From positions 44,588,189 through 44,652,188 of the forward strand of contig CM035163.1 in the NCBI GenBank assembly GCA_020205615.1: 64,000 bases of DNA. The letters run 5' to 3'. The DNA comes from Panax quinquefolius (Eukaryota; Streptophyta; Magnoliopsida; Apiales; Araliaceae). Under the pieces are notes generated by a model that was given only the letters and a program-made list of their open reading frames with translations, did not search any database and was not told where the DNA came from. The position numbers and the translations under genes are program-made. Below are positions 22,733 to 33,804 of the stretch, one piece after another. Numbering within the stretch: the first letter of the stretch is position 1; every line of letters starts with the position of its first letter.

Positions 22733-24600
22733 TGAAAGTAGTATGCACACAAGCCGATCATGTTTGATGATAAAGCATATACTTTGTAACAATCTTATTC
22801 ATTTATTAATAAAAAGTATTAATTTATTAAAGGCTTTTAATTATCTACATGATCTTTGTTTTATAATATGTGATAAACCCATAGTTTTAAGCAATGCTTT
22901 TAGAATAATGATGATGATCATTCTAATGAGATCTAAATTCTTAGAAAGCTTAAAACTAAAATAGTTCCCAATCATTGGATTACTAAATTGGGGATTAGTG
23001 AATCCAGGATAGATTGGTACATATGTTGCTTGCTCATTGGATGAGGATGATTGATCTCATGATCATTTGTGTGGAACACTAAAGCAAGTATGTAGGTGCT
23101 TATTAGAGAATAAGTTCCTTTGAGCATTGGCTCGCTAAGGAATACCTAATGGAGTTTTATTTACTGTCGATAGGAATTCTGAAGTGATAGTAGTCAAGTG
23201 ATCCTTGGACTTGAGATCATCATAGTATCTTGTGTATGATGAGTTATACTTTGACTTATTCCTTAAGACCCTTAGGGTATATCAAAGGGTATGCTTGGGT
23301 ATAATAAGTTGTACATGGAGATAATGTATGATCGATAAAGAATCGCCACTTCTAATAAAAGAAGAAATGTCCTATGTGATTCGATAATGACAACCCGGTG
23401 AGTCCTTGGCAAGCGAGAATGAAATTAGAAAGGAGTTTCTAATTTGCATTATTTGAGTTGTGCATTTAAGGATCGAAATACATATAATTAAATAAAATAA
23501 GACTTGTGGTAATTCCATGTCTTATATTTAATTGGGACATTATATGGTGGAAGGATTGAATTGCATTGAGTAACTATTTACTCAAAGGTTCTTTTATGAT
23601 TAATGTTGAAATCTATATTATACGGAAAGTCGTTGATCGCTAGGGAGGCTTATCCTATTGTAGAATAAATATTATTTATTTAAATAAATTAATTATTTAA
23701 TTTATTTATTTAAATAAGATTAGAATTGTTCTAATTGATTTATTCACAATAGGTTTAATATGGAGAACCTAAAGGGTCACACCATAAAAGGAAGAATAAT
23801 TATTTAAGAAGTAAATGGCATAATCGTAATAATATGTTATGTATATTTAATTTAATCTATGGTGATAGAATAAATTAAATAGCTTAATATTATTATTTAA
23901 TATTTTAGAAATATTAAATATAAATTAATAAGAGGAGTCTTATTAATATTATTACAATTATTATTATTTTAATTTCTAAAAGAGTTTAGGAATTAATTTA
24001 ATATAAGTACTCTCATTTATTCCTAATTGGGTTAGGAAGGAAAATTAGTTAAAGGAGTTTAATTAATTATCCCTAATAAGATTAGGGAGCTTAATTAATT
24101 AAAAGAATTAATTAATTAAAACCCAATTCCTTAATTGTTAAGGTGGGTTGCCCACATCTATAAATAAGAGGAGTCTTATTATGGGTGGTATGGGTTGTTG
24201 ATTTTTTAACATACGTAATAATTCCAATTGTTGGGAGAGTACACCCTTTCTATAGAGATAGAAAAACTAGGGTTTAGCCAACCAACCATCTTCTTGAATT
24301 TTCTTCTTCCTTGGTGGATCACCTCTAGAGGCCAAAAATTTGGGTGGCTAACGTTGATCAAAGGAAGGAACCAAACCCGGTGGATTCAAGATTGAACGCG
24401 AAAGGATTTGGAGGTGAACTTGTACCTGAGGAAGTTCGATCTTCAAGGGTATGATTTATTCTTTATCTTTTCGTTTAATTAATAATTGTGCATAAAGGGT
24501 GATCCGGGTATATGGTTTATAAATTTTTAAACTCTGATTTTTAATCACTTCCGCTTTATTTTGCAATTTGATTGCGCACATGAATATTACAAACCTAACA
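22733..24600 (+). mobile_element. 3' LTR of element B
   Basis: 1868 bases, TGAAAGTAGTATGC to CAAACCTAACA, followed by the TCTAC duplication. TATAAATA at 24159. Confidence 0.93.
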
Positions 24601-24605
24601 TCTAC
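24601..24605. repeat. target-site duplication TCTAC, right copy (element B)
   Basis: Exact match to 15560-15564. Confidence 0.9.
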
Positions 24606-26382
24606 ACCCAGCGCCTTAAGACCATCTGGTTTGGGAGTCGTTGGTGGAAAGTTCACTACATGGGTAACTCTAAAAAGCCTAAGAAAAAGAGACATTACAC
24701 ATGTCAAGAAAAGAAAAAAAATGCGAGAAAAGCATGAAAATACATTCATCTGTGCTAAAGAAAAGGTTCTATGAGAAAATTAAAAAGCAAGGAAAATTTA
24801 TTCTTGGTTGTGAGTTAGTGTGCATGATTTTTGTTCCATAATAACCAAGTTGAGTAAGTATGTGGAATGTAGGAAAGTTTTTTATGTGGTTACAGGTTGG
24901 TTTAATGAAGTTTGTTGGTAAAATGGTAAGTTTGTTATTGTGAGTTAACTGATGCGACATTGATTAGATTTCTTTGAGTTTAGTGTTAAAAGTCATGATT
25001 TGTATCTTGAAATCTTTTGACATAATGGTTGAATAGAATTTTTTTGAAAATCAAACTTTTGGTCTACATGAGGACCTGTAAAGGCTAAGTGTGGGAGAAT
25101 TTGATGAGTACGTATTTTTCATTTATTTTGATTCCTTTATGTTTAGTTTTATTGCATGTTTCATATGTATATGAGCTTATTAAGGTGTTTAATGATTTTA
25201 GGAGCATTAAGTTGGATTTATGGTCTTGGCTTGGGACTTGAATTTTATTGTAGAATTCTTCCTTAGCTTTTTGGAACATCTTGAATCATCTCGATCGGAG
25301 TTCATATAAAAAAGTTAGGATCTTTTTACCAAACGAACATTGAACCTCCAAGTTTGGAGTTGCAATTTACATAGAAGTCACTTGGAGACCAATTTCGACC
25401 TTGATCCAGCCAGAATCTATCAATTCTCAAAGAAGTAAAGTTGTAGATCTCGTCGAGATTTTTGATTTGATAGGTATCAAGCCTCGTAACTCCTTCCGGA
25501 TCAAAAGTTATGGTCGTTCTACCAAAGGACGTGGCAGCAGGAAATGGGACAGTGAATTGGGCGGGAAAATCTTAGATTTTTGGAAAGTTTTTAAAAGCAG
25601 ATTTTGGTAGCTTTCAACATGGAATAGGATTGATATTTCTATTAGATTTAGGTAATTTTTAGACCAAGATTTATTTCCAAATTGGATTCTAATTCTTTAT
25701 GAAAATTAGTTGTAATTTATAAATCCTTTTAGGATTTGGATTTTTAGTTCCCAAAAGATTTAGGTGTTTATCTAGCACTATAAATAGAGGATGATAGTCA
25801 GGATTTTAATCATTCAATCATCTACTACATTCTCTTATCTACACCATTGGAGTGTAGACATGGAAGCATGACAGGCTAGTTTTCTTTATTTAGTTCTAAG
25901 GGATGTTGAACCTTATTTATAATTAATGGTTAATTGAGTATTCATTATTTATTTCTTCTCACATAAAGTTCTTCTTCATAATCTGATTTAATTTCTGAAT
26001 GCTATTCAGCTTAACTGATTTGATTTCTGCAAGATTGAATTGGTTACGAATATCATATGCTAGATTAAGGAATAATATTACGTGTAATTGATATTGTTCT
26101 TAATCACAAGTAGTTTATAGTAATACCTGATTGTGGACAACCTTTTGAGTATTGTTGTATTGTCAGAAGATGAGTTAAATAATCTGAGCTTATGTGTTTG
26201 TTGCTTGGAATAGTATAATTCTCTATTTCTTAATGCTGCTGTTATATTAAATCTAGAGAGCTTATTCTAGGTTATATAATGGTTAGAATTTTTTGAATAA
26301 CTTGTTTCATTAAGTGACAATCTAAGGGGAGTTTCGAGTAGCAGAGCTTGTTACCTAGGGCTATTAGTTTCATTGAAAGGTA
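24606..26382 (+). mobile_element. older element C, 3' region and start of 3' LTR
   Basis: Continues from 15564. It ends the internal region with AAGTGTGGGAGAAT, a typical Athila/Tat polypurine tract, followed by the LTR start TGATGAGTACG at 25102. The LTR runs on until element A interrupts it at 26388. Small ORFs here (25085-25279, 25401-25610) have no recognised domain. Confidence 0.65.
25779..25788 (+). promoter_or_regulatory. TATA box in element C LTR
   Basis: TATAAATAGA within the C LTR, about 680 bases after its start; fits an LTR core promoter. Confidence 0.55.
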
Positions 26383-26387
26383 AATAA
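26383..26387. repeat. target-site duplication AATAA, left copy (element A)
   Basis: AATAA precedes the 5' LTR of A and is repeated at 40722-40726. Confidence 0.85.
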
Positions 26388-27177
26388 TGTAAGACCCCAA
26401 CTTTTATGAATAAAGAATAATTTTCTTGAAATATATTTTTGAATATTATGGTGTGGATTTGATATAATGTTATAGTTATGGGTTATATTTACAAATTTTT
26501 CAAAGTAAGCAAGTGGTTATATAATATTCGATTGGTCGGGGAATATTAGTTTTAACAGGAAATATTCGTATGACAACACAATCATCGGTGGACCCCACAA
26601 CGAAAGTATTGTCGTAGTAAGAAAACGACATAATTATCTTTTTATAAAAATAACGACGGAAGTGTGCAGATTAAAATTGTTGAACAACCTTCGGTAGTAA
26701 AAAGTACGATGTCTGGCGTGGTTGCATAGTAGCACACGGTATTGATTATTGATGCTTACGTGAGAAGTCACTCAGTTATACTCAATTATTGCTACAGTAA
26801 TTGTTGCATCATATCTCTCATATTATTGATTCAATTATTGTTAAAGTATCATCTGTATAATATGTTATATTATTAAATCAATAATTGAGACGACAAAGTT
26901 ATTCATATTATTATTTGCAATATTGACAATGTCTAGAAGTTCTGTCAAGGAGAGGTTTGGTCACCTAATTATGCGCATGATAAGGAGAAATCCTTATCGA
27001 AAAGCCCCCTCTTTCCAGGAGCGACACGGTTGTTAAATATTGTGAGTTATAATATTAATGATGAATAAGTTCATGTTGATTAAAGATGGAATTGATAGTT
27101 CCATTGTGTGGGAATTATTTCCTTCGTATTCATGAAGAGAGCTATTATTTCTTTCGTATTCATGAAGAGAGCTATTG

Positions 27178-27720
27178 TTATTCTATTCCTTATTATTACA
27201 TTGGAATAACTTTGCCTATCATCAATTACCGCATACATGGTGAAATTCTTACATTATTCCATTCTTTATTATTATGTTGGAATAACTCATCATCGCAATA
27301 CCGCATACATGGTAAAATTCTTACATGTTATTCCATTCTTTATTATTCTATTGGAATATCCGTCGATCTGATTACGCGTGACCTGGTTCCATTCTTTATT
27401 ATTCATTGGAATAACCGCATGCATGCGATCTATCGCATGCACAGTGAATTCATTGTTGTTCCATTATTTATTATTACATTTGGAATATCATGCATGCGTG
27501 GATTACGCATGACCTGATTCCATTCTTTATTATTACATTGGAATATCACATGTAAATGCGTATTACGCGTGACTTGGTTCCATTATTTATTATTCTGTTG
27601 GAATAACGTATGCATGCGATTCTATCGCATGCATGGTGAATTCTTACATTATTCCATTCTTTATTATTACATTGGAATAACACGTCATGTGGATTACCAC
27701 ATGCATGGTGAATGATCCTT
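27178..27720 (+). repeat. 60-75 bp tandem hairpin repeats, 5' LTR of A
   Basis: About eight units. Each has TTATTCCA-TTCTTTATTATTACAT-TGGAATAA, a hairpin of 8-9 bp, then a second dyad with changing arms: GCATGCGAT..ATCGCATGC, TGCGT..ACGCA, CATGTGG..CCACATG. Units usually close with GCATGGTGAA. Confidence 0.88.
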
Positions 27721-28114
27721 CGTATTCATTACTTATTAAATTGTGGAAATGATCTGTCTACGTGGATTACCGCATGGCGGGCGAAAATCCATTTACAGTT
27801 CATATATTCTATTATACTCAGTTGGTCAAGGTTTTGGCTTCTATACTGTATGAAATTAGTGGAATATCCTTGATATTTGCACTTCATCCAGTATCTTTTC
27901 ATGGAAATATTTTTTTGAGCATTCTTGAATTTTACTCTACAAAGCAGTATCATGTTGACAATTTGGACATTATTAATTTTTGGATAAATTAAATTATAAA
28001 TCTTTAAAATTTATCCTTGAACTTGTTTTATTGAATTATTATGTCATTGTCATCATCCTCATGATTATATTATGATTAAAGTCATCTTTGGCTTACGTGC
28101 ATAGATGGACTTGG

Positions 28115-28265
28115 TATGATTATGACCAGGGATTATTCGGTATAATCATGACCGTAATGTGACGAATGAGGTGGTAAAAGTCCTCATTGGCACGTAGTTC
28201 ATTGGTGGGACGAGTTGTTGGTATGATTATGACCGATGATTATTACGTATAATCATGACCATTGA
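28115..28265. repeat. paired inverted repeats ATGATTAT/ATAATCAT
   Basis: GGTATGATTATGACC is followed by GGTATAATCATGACC twice (near 28113/28139 and 28220/28246). The same arrangement is in the 3' LTR (about 40000-40140), and one copy is near 35760 in the solo LTR. Confidence 0.75.
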
Positions 28266-28845
28266 TGATTACATGAATATCCTTGGTAGTGAGTGCGGAG
28301 ATGATGTGGTTTATTTATTAAAGTGAGTCTCAGTGATAAAGTTGATGAAAATCTTTTAAATCATAGAAGATAGTAGATTTTATTCTCTACTTGACTCTTC
28401 TAATGGATTGCTTGTTCATTATGATTAAACTTGTTGTCTATTATATTCTATCGGTTTAACATTGTTGAAGGCTAACGATAATTTATTACGCATTATCTTA
28501 GTCATAATATTTCTTCTTGGGCTAGTTGAGCTCACCCTTTTGCTTTCATTGTTCTCTTGAGTGAAATGAGACGAGCGCAGGGGACTAGTCGGGGAGCGGA
28601 GTGATGGTCCGAGATGGTGTCATAGTAGTCCTCACTATTTTATAAAATAGTGTGATTATAAATGTAATGAGGACTCCATTGAGTGTGGATATTGTCTAGA
28701 TGACAATATTTGTATTAAAACTCATAGCATATGTTTTGTCGTATTTTACACGACAGTTGTATAATTAAGTTTGTATTTGATTTATGTACCATTTATCTGG
28801 TGACTCAAGATGGGTGATGTATACCTGTTTTGGGGGCGACGCAGT

Positions 28846-28860
28846 TGGTATCAAAGCTTA
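28846..28860 (+). other. primer binding site of element A
   Basis: TGGTATCAAAGCTTA two bases after the LTR end; initiator-Met tRNA complement with one change at AGAGC to AAAGC. Confidence 0.88.
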
Positions 28861-29009
28861 GGGATATGATCCCTGGCTGAGATATGAGACAAGAACTAGG
28901 AGGGGAGAGATAGGGAATTCCTTCTCTAGTATGACCTACCTAAGTTTTTTTGGTATTTAATTGGTTGGTCAGAGTATAGGGATAATATGTGATATGTAAT
29001 TAACCCTTG

Positions 29010-29020
29010 TTTTGTGGCAG
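29010..29020 (+). promoter_or_regulatory. possible splice acceptor before gag
   Basis: Pyrimidine-rich CCCTTGTTTTGTGGCAG ends at 29020, nine bases before the gag ATG at 29030. It could pair with the donor-like sites in intact LTR copies (33769, 39014). Confidence 0.35.
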
Positions 29021-29029
29021 TATTTGAAA

Positions 29030-30150
29030 ATGGCATCCGAAAATGTTGAGATAAACAATGAAGCACATGAGACCGTGGAGTCAACATAGATTAATACCCA
29101 GGATAATGTGAAACAAGAGGACAATAATCCTCAGGTAAACAACAATGTTCAAATGATGAACGATGGGACGTTCAGAGGCTTTATGCAATTCATGCAACAT
29201 CAGGCGAGGGCGGCTCCTGTCCAAAATGCAGGTGGAAACACTGACAACTCTCAGACGGTCACCGCTAAGCAGTTCAAGGAGTTGGGACCACCGGAATTTT
29301 TGGGAGAGCCAAAACCACTTAAGGCGGAGATGTGGATAAAGCAGATCAACAAGATATTTTATGTCTTGGGATGGTCTAAGGAGCAAAAGGTTCCATTTGC
29401 CACCTTCATGTTGCGAGCAGAGGCAGATTACTGGTGGGAATCTGAAGCGTACTCAACCCGCCAGACTTGAAGATGTCTTGGGAGAAGTTCAAGAACTGCT
29501 CAAATGACAAGTACTTTCCTAAAAGTATTCATCACATGAAGGAGGTAGAGTTCATCAAGCTTGAGCAAAACAATATGACCGTGGCACAGTACGAAGCTAA
29601 TTTGCTGAGTTGTCTCGGTTTGCGTCCCACTTGGTTGATAATGACGAGAGAATGGCATGGATGTTTCTAAGAGGTTTGAAACCCGAGATACGTCAATACC
29701 TAATTTTTTACAAACTGTGTTTGTATTTAGATGCTGTGAGTAGGGCTCAGTTATTGGACCGCGATAATGAGTCAACCCAACTAAGAGAGAGCAACCGACA
29801 AGTCGATAATACTAGTGGTAGCAGTCATCGAAGCGGTGACAACAAACGTGGAGGGAATCAACATGCCAGAAATGATAATCACTTCAGTGGTAATCATGGC
29901 CATGATAATAAGAGTGGACATTTCAAGAAGAGGAGATTCATAAGGATGGAAAGACGTCAGCACCAGCACCTGTTGTTAAGGAAGGAGAACGACCGCCGAT
30001 CGTATGTTACAAATGCAGAGGGGAAGGACATATCAGTCCAAACTGCGTGATGCGGTCCAAAGCGTGTTATAATTATGGAAAAGAAGATCACCTAGCCAGA
30101 TTTTTTCGTGCACCAAAGTCAAGTTCAGTTGGGATGGAGGCATCAAAGGG
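29030..30150 (+). pseudogene. gag (element A)
   Basis: ATG at 29030 begins MASENVEINNEAHETVEST, then TAG (29087-29089), and the same frame continues. The retrotransposon gag core is readable across three frames: GPPEFLGEPKPLKAEMWIKQINKIF, then WEKFKNCSNDKYFPKSIHHMKEVEFIKLEQNNMTVAQYEANL, then FASHLVDNDERMAWMFLRGLKPEIRQYL. Frameshifts occur near 29455, 29607 and 29940. The zinc-knuckle region follows: CYKCRGEGHISPNC is intact, but the second is damaged (CYNYGKEDHLARFF). Confidence 0.88.
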
Positions 30151-30179
30151 TGTCCCAGACAAGACAAAATCGGTAGTTC

Positions 30180-30600
30180 AAGGGAGAGCGTTTGTCGTAA
30201 CCTCCCAAAAAGCGAGGAATTCAAGCGAGGTGATCACGGGTAAGCTAATCATAAACTTTAGCGAAGTTTATACTTTATTTGATACCGGTTCTACCCATTC
30301 TTTTATTTCTCCTACTTGCGCTCAACGTTTAAATTTGACTCCAGAGAAATTAGACTTTGACTTATCTGTTGAAACTCCGTTGGGAGAAACCTTCATTACA
30401 TCCACGGTTTATAAGTCTTGTTTGATTCAAATTGGTAACCGCACGTTACCTGTCGATCTTATTTCCTTGAAAATACTTGCATTTGATGTGATTTTAGGGA
30501 TTGATTGGTTAACTACTCATCATGCTAAAATCGATTGTTTTCGTAAGGTTGTTAGCGTTCATATTCCTAACCAACCTATTATACGAATTCAAGCAACCAA
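30180..30600 (+). pseudogene. retropepsin-like protease (element A)
   Basis: LFDTGSTHSFIS with DTGS at 30291-30302, then FDLSVETPLGE and FDVILGIDWLTTHHAKID, the ILGxDWL helix characteristic of the family. This stretch is open and in frame with the following RT part (30047-30973). Confidence 0.88.
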
Positions 30601-32095
30601 ACCATTAAAGTCAATTACTGTTATATCAAGTCATAAAGCTATTCGTTTATTGAAAAACGGATGTCAAGCTTTCTTAGCCCATGACATGGATTTAAATAAA
30701 AATACGTCATATTTGAATGATATTTCTATTGTTAATAAATTTCCTGACGTATTCCCTAAAGAACTTCCTGGCCTATCCCCAGAGCATGAAATTAAATTTT
30801 GTATCGACCTTGAATCCAGTACAAAACTCATTTCCAAAGCCCCATATCGAATGGCTCCAATTGAACTTCAAGAGTTAAAAACCCAACTACAAAAATTGTT
30901 AGACATCGGTTTCATTCGTCCTAGTACGTCTCCTTGGGGTGCTCCTGTTCTATTCGTGAAGAAGAAAGATTGAAGTATGCGACTTTATATTAATTATCGG
31001 GAGTTGAATCATGTCACCATAAAAATATAGTGCAGTTGCCTCGCATTAATGACCATTTGACCCGATTGCAAGGAGCCAAATTCTTTTCAAAGATTAATCT
31101 TCATTCCGGATATCATCAGTTGAAGATTAAAACTGATGACATTCCAAAGTCTGCTTTCAGAACTCGGTACGGGCATTATGAATTCCTAGTCATCTCTTTT
31201 GGATTGACTAATGCTCCTGCTGCCTTCATGGATATGATAAACCGAGTATTCAAGGAATATTTGGATCACTTTGTGGTCGTCTTTATTGATGACATCCTCA
31301 TATACTCCAAAACCCGCGAAGACCATGAGCAACACTTGAGGCTGATACTGCAAAAATTTCGTGAAAACAAGTTATATGCCAAGTTAAAGAAATGCGAGTT
31401 TTGGCTTGAGGAAGTTTCATTCCTTGGGCACGTGATATCAAATCATGGAATATCTTTTAACCCGAAAAAAATTGAAGCTATTCAAATCTGGGAACAACCT
31501 AAGTCAATGACCGAAGTACGTAGCTTTCTCGGCTTAGCTGGTCATTATCGGAGATTCATAGAAGGGTTTTCACGAATCGCTATTCCATTAACTCAGCTGA
31601 CTCAAAAAGATACAAAATTTGGTTGGAGCGAGGAATGTGAAAAGAGTTTTCAAGAACTCAAGAGAAGACTCATTTCAAAGACTTACGACAATACCATCTG
31701 GCTCAAAGGGATTTGTCATCTACAGTAATGCTTCAGGCAAAGGGTTAGGATGTGTTCTCATGCAACATGGGAAAGTCAAAGCCTATGCCTTACGATAACT
31801 CAAAGAATATGAGAGGAATTATCCTACTCATGATCTAGAGTTGGCAGCAGTCATTTTTGCGCTTAAGATTTGGAGTCATTACCTATATGGAGAGAAGTTG
31901 GAGGTCTATACGGATCATAAAAGCCTCAAATATTTCTTCACTCAAAAGGAACTCAACATGCGGCAACGACGATGGCTTAATTTGTTGAAAGATTATGATC
32001 ATACCATCCAATACCATCCTGGAAAAGCGAACGTAGTAGCTGACGCATTGAGTAGAAGATCATATGCGGGCACGAGTGAAATATTGTCAACGTAA
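30600..32095 (+). pseudogene. reverse transcriptase and RNase H (element A)
   Basis: The RT N-terminus is in frame with protease to a TGA at 30971-30973 (GGA in element D). The RT palm has [13 protein letters not shown], where D has [10 protein letters not shown], so one catalytic-site Asp reads Asn. FIDDILIYS is intact at 31282-31293. The frame breaks near 31680. RNase H resumes at about 31700 with [12 protein letters not shown] (Asp to Asn again) and continues to [13 protein letters not shown] replaces CAA at about 32093. Two catalytic Asp-to-Asn changes fit G-to-A decay. Confidence 0.88.
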
Positions 32096-32263
32096 AGGCC
32101 CATTTTGTATGACTTGAAAAGGATGGAAATAGAGTTAAAGACTCCAGGGACCCATGTGATGATGGCGAATATACGTGTGGAACCGACTTTAATCGATAAA
32201 GTTAAAGCTGCTCAAGCTACAGACCTGGAGCTGATACGTATGAGGAAGAAAGTACAAGAAAGT
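32096..32263 (+). pseudogene. integrase N-terminal part, cut by solo LTR (element A)
   Basis: [52 protein letters not shown] runs into the inserted LTR at 32264. It continues at 36391. Confidence 0.88.
32259..32263. repeat. target-site duplication of the solo LTR, left copy
   Basis: AAAGT here against AAGGT at 36391-36395, one mismatch. Element D at the same site reads AAGGT, so the left copy mutated. Confidence 0.75.
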
Positions 32264-33058
32264 TGTGAGACCCCAGATTTTATGAATAAATATTTAATTT
32301 TCTTGAAATATTTTTTTAATATTATGGTGTGGATTTGATATAATGTTATAGTTGTGGGTAGTATTTATAAATTTTGCAAAGTATGCAAGTTGTTATATAA
32401 TATTCTTTTTGTCGGGGAATATCCGTACGACGACACAATCATTGGTGGACCCCGTAACGAAATTATTGTCGGATTGAGAAAACGACAAAAATATTTTTAT
32501 GAGAATAACGGCGGAAGTGTTATCGTTAAAATTGTTGAACTACTTGGTAGTAAAAGTACAGTAATACGTATGGTTAGATAGTAGCACACGGTATTGATTA
32601 TTGATACTTACGTGATAAGTCACTCAGTTATACTCAATTATTGTTGTAGTAGTTGTTGCATCATATCTCTCATATTATTGATTCGATTATTGTCATAGTA
32701 TCATCTGAATTATATGTTATATTATTAAATCAATAATTGAGACGACAAAGTTATTCATATTATTAAATTACAATATTTACAATGTCTAGAAATTTTGTCA
32801 AGGAGAGGTTTGGTCATCTAATTGCGCGCCAATAAGTAGAAATCCTTATCGAAAAGCCCCCTCTTTTCTGGGAACGACCTGGTTGTTAAATATTGTGAGT
32901 TATGATATTAATGATGGATAAGTTCGTGTTGATTAAAGATGAATTTGATAGTTCCATTGTGTTGAAATTATTTGAAATTGATATTTAGTTCGATAATAAT
33001 TGATGTCTGGAGGTTATATTGTTCACTCGGATATTTGGGACACTTTTCGTGTCAAAAT

Positions 33059-33318
33059 ACTATTCATGAGTTACTATTCACGAGTTACTATTCATAAATT
33101 ACTATTCACGAGTTACTATTCACGAGTTACTATTCATGAGTTACTATTCATGAGTTACTATTCATAAGTTACTATTCATGAGTTACTATTCACGAGTTAC
33201 TATTCACGAGTTACTATTCATGAGTTGCTATTCACGAGTTGCTATTCATGAGTTACTATTCATGAGTTACTATTCATGAGTTACTATTCACGAGTACTAT
33301 TCATGGGGTACTATTCAC
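33059..33318 (+). repeat. 14 bp tandem array in solo LTR
   Basis: About 18 head-to-tail units of ACTATTCACGAGTT. The variation is concentrated at one dinucleotide: CG in about seven units, TG in about nine and TA in two. Confidence 0.95.
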
Positions 33319-33369
33319 CTGAACAATATATTTATTTTCGGTCCAAATTATTTTTGGGTACAATATTAT

Positions 33370-33600
33370 TCCATGAGGAGATGTGCTAATTTTACAGACT
33401 GTTGGTTGAAGTTATGAATCAATATGGACCGCTGGTGGAAAGTTATAATAGTGAATCAATATGGACCGCTGGTGGAAGGTTATAATAGTGAATCAATATG
33501 GATCGCTGGTTTAAAGTTTTAATAGTGAATCAGTATGGACCGTTGCTTTAAGTTTTAATAGTAAATCAATATGAACCTTCCATTTAAAAGTAAATTAATT
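33370..33600 (+). repeat. ~53 bp tandem repeats in solo LTR
   Basis: Four to five diverged units of AATAGTGAATCAATATGGAC followed by CGCTGGTGGAAAGTT (starts near 33412, 33452, 33490, 33528 and 33568). Confidence 0.75.
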
Positions 33601-33640
33601 TGGATCGTTCATGAGTTAGTTACTATTCAGTCCATTCTTC

Positions 33641-33650
33641 TATAAATAAA
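33641..33650 (+). promoter_or_regulatory. TATA box in solo LTR
   Basis: TATAAATAAAAGCTC, conserved at 38874 in the 3' LTR of A and absent from the deleted 5' LTR. A GA-rich leader (GAGAGAAACTATAGAGAGAA) follows in both. Confidence 0.7.
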
Positions 33651-33768
33651 AGCTCATTCCTTCATTATTTCTTACGAATTCACTGAAACTCTTGAGAGAG
33701 AAACTATAGAGAGAAAGAAGAAAAGTATTCTGCTACTTCACTACTCCAGTATCCAACTTCTTTCTAAG

Positions 33769-33774
33769 GTAAGG
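33769..33774 (+). promoter_or_regulatory. splice-donor-like site after LTR leader
   Basis: CTAAG|GTAAGG, identical at 39014 in the 3' LTR of A, about 125 bases after the TATA box and just before the hairpin array. Confidence 0.4.
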
Positions 33775-33804
33775 GGTCTTATTCTTTCTTATTCATGAAT
33801 ATAA

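Larger units (their letters stand above)
15565..24600 (+). mobile_element. copia-type LTR retrotransposon B, full length but decayed
   Basis: Two matching LTRs (15565-17430 and 22733-24600), a PBS, a PPT and a perfect 5 bp target duplication define the element at 9036 bases. Gag, protease, integrase and RNase H traces appear in copia order (integrase before RT), but the coding region is riddled with stops and shortened. It inserted into element C. Confidence 0.92.
26388..28843 (+). mobile_element. 5' LTR of element A (internally deleted)
   Basis: 2456 bases from TGTAAGACCCC to GGGGGCGACGCA. Against the 3' LTR it lacks a block of about 560 bases that holds the TATA box and donor site; the break is near 27118. 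A 30 bp tandem duplication (27121 and 27151, CTTCGTATTCATGAAGAGAG) sits at the junction. Confidence 0.9.

Noticed and set aside
27086..27517. 143-residue plus-strand ORF
   Set aside because: It translates the hairpin repeat array and is not conserved in the other two LTR copies.
33059..33318. 14 bp array as a CRISPR-like repeat
   Set aside because: Units are head to tail with no spacers and lie inside a plant LTR.
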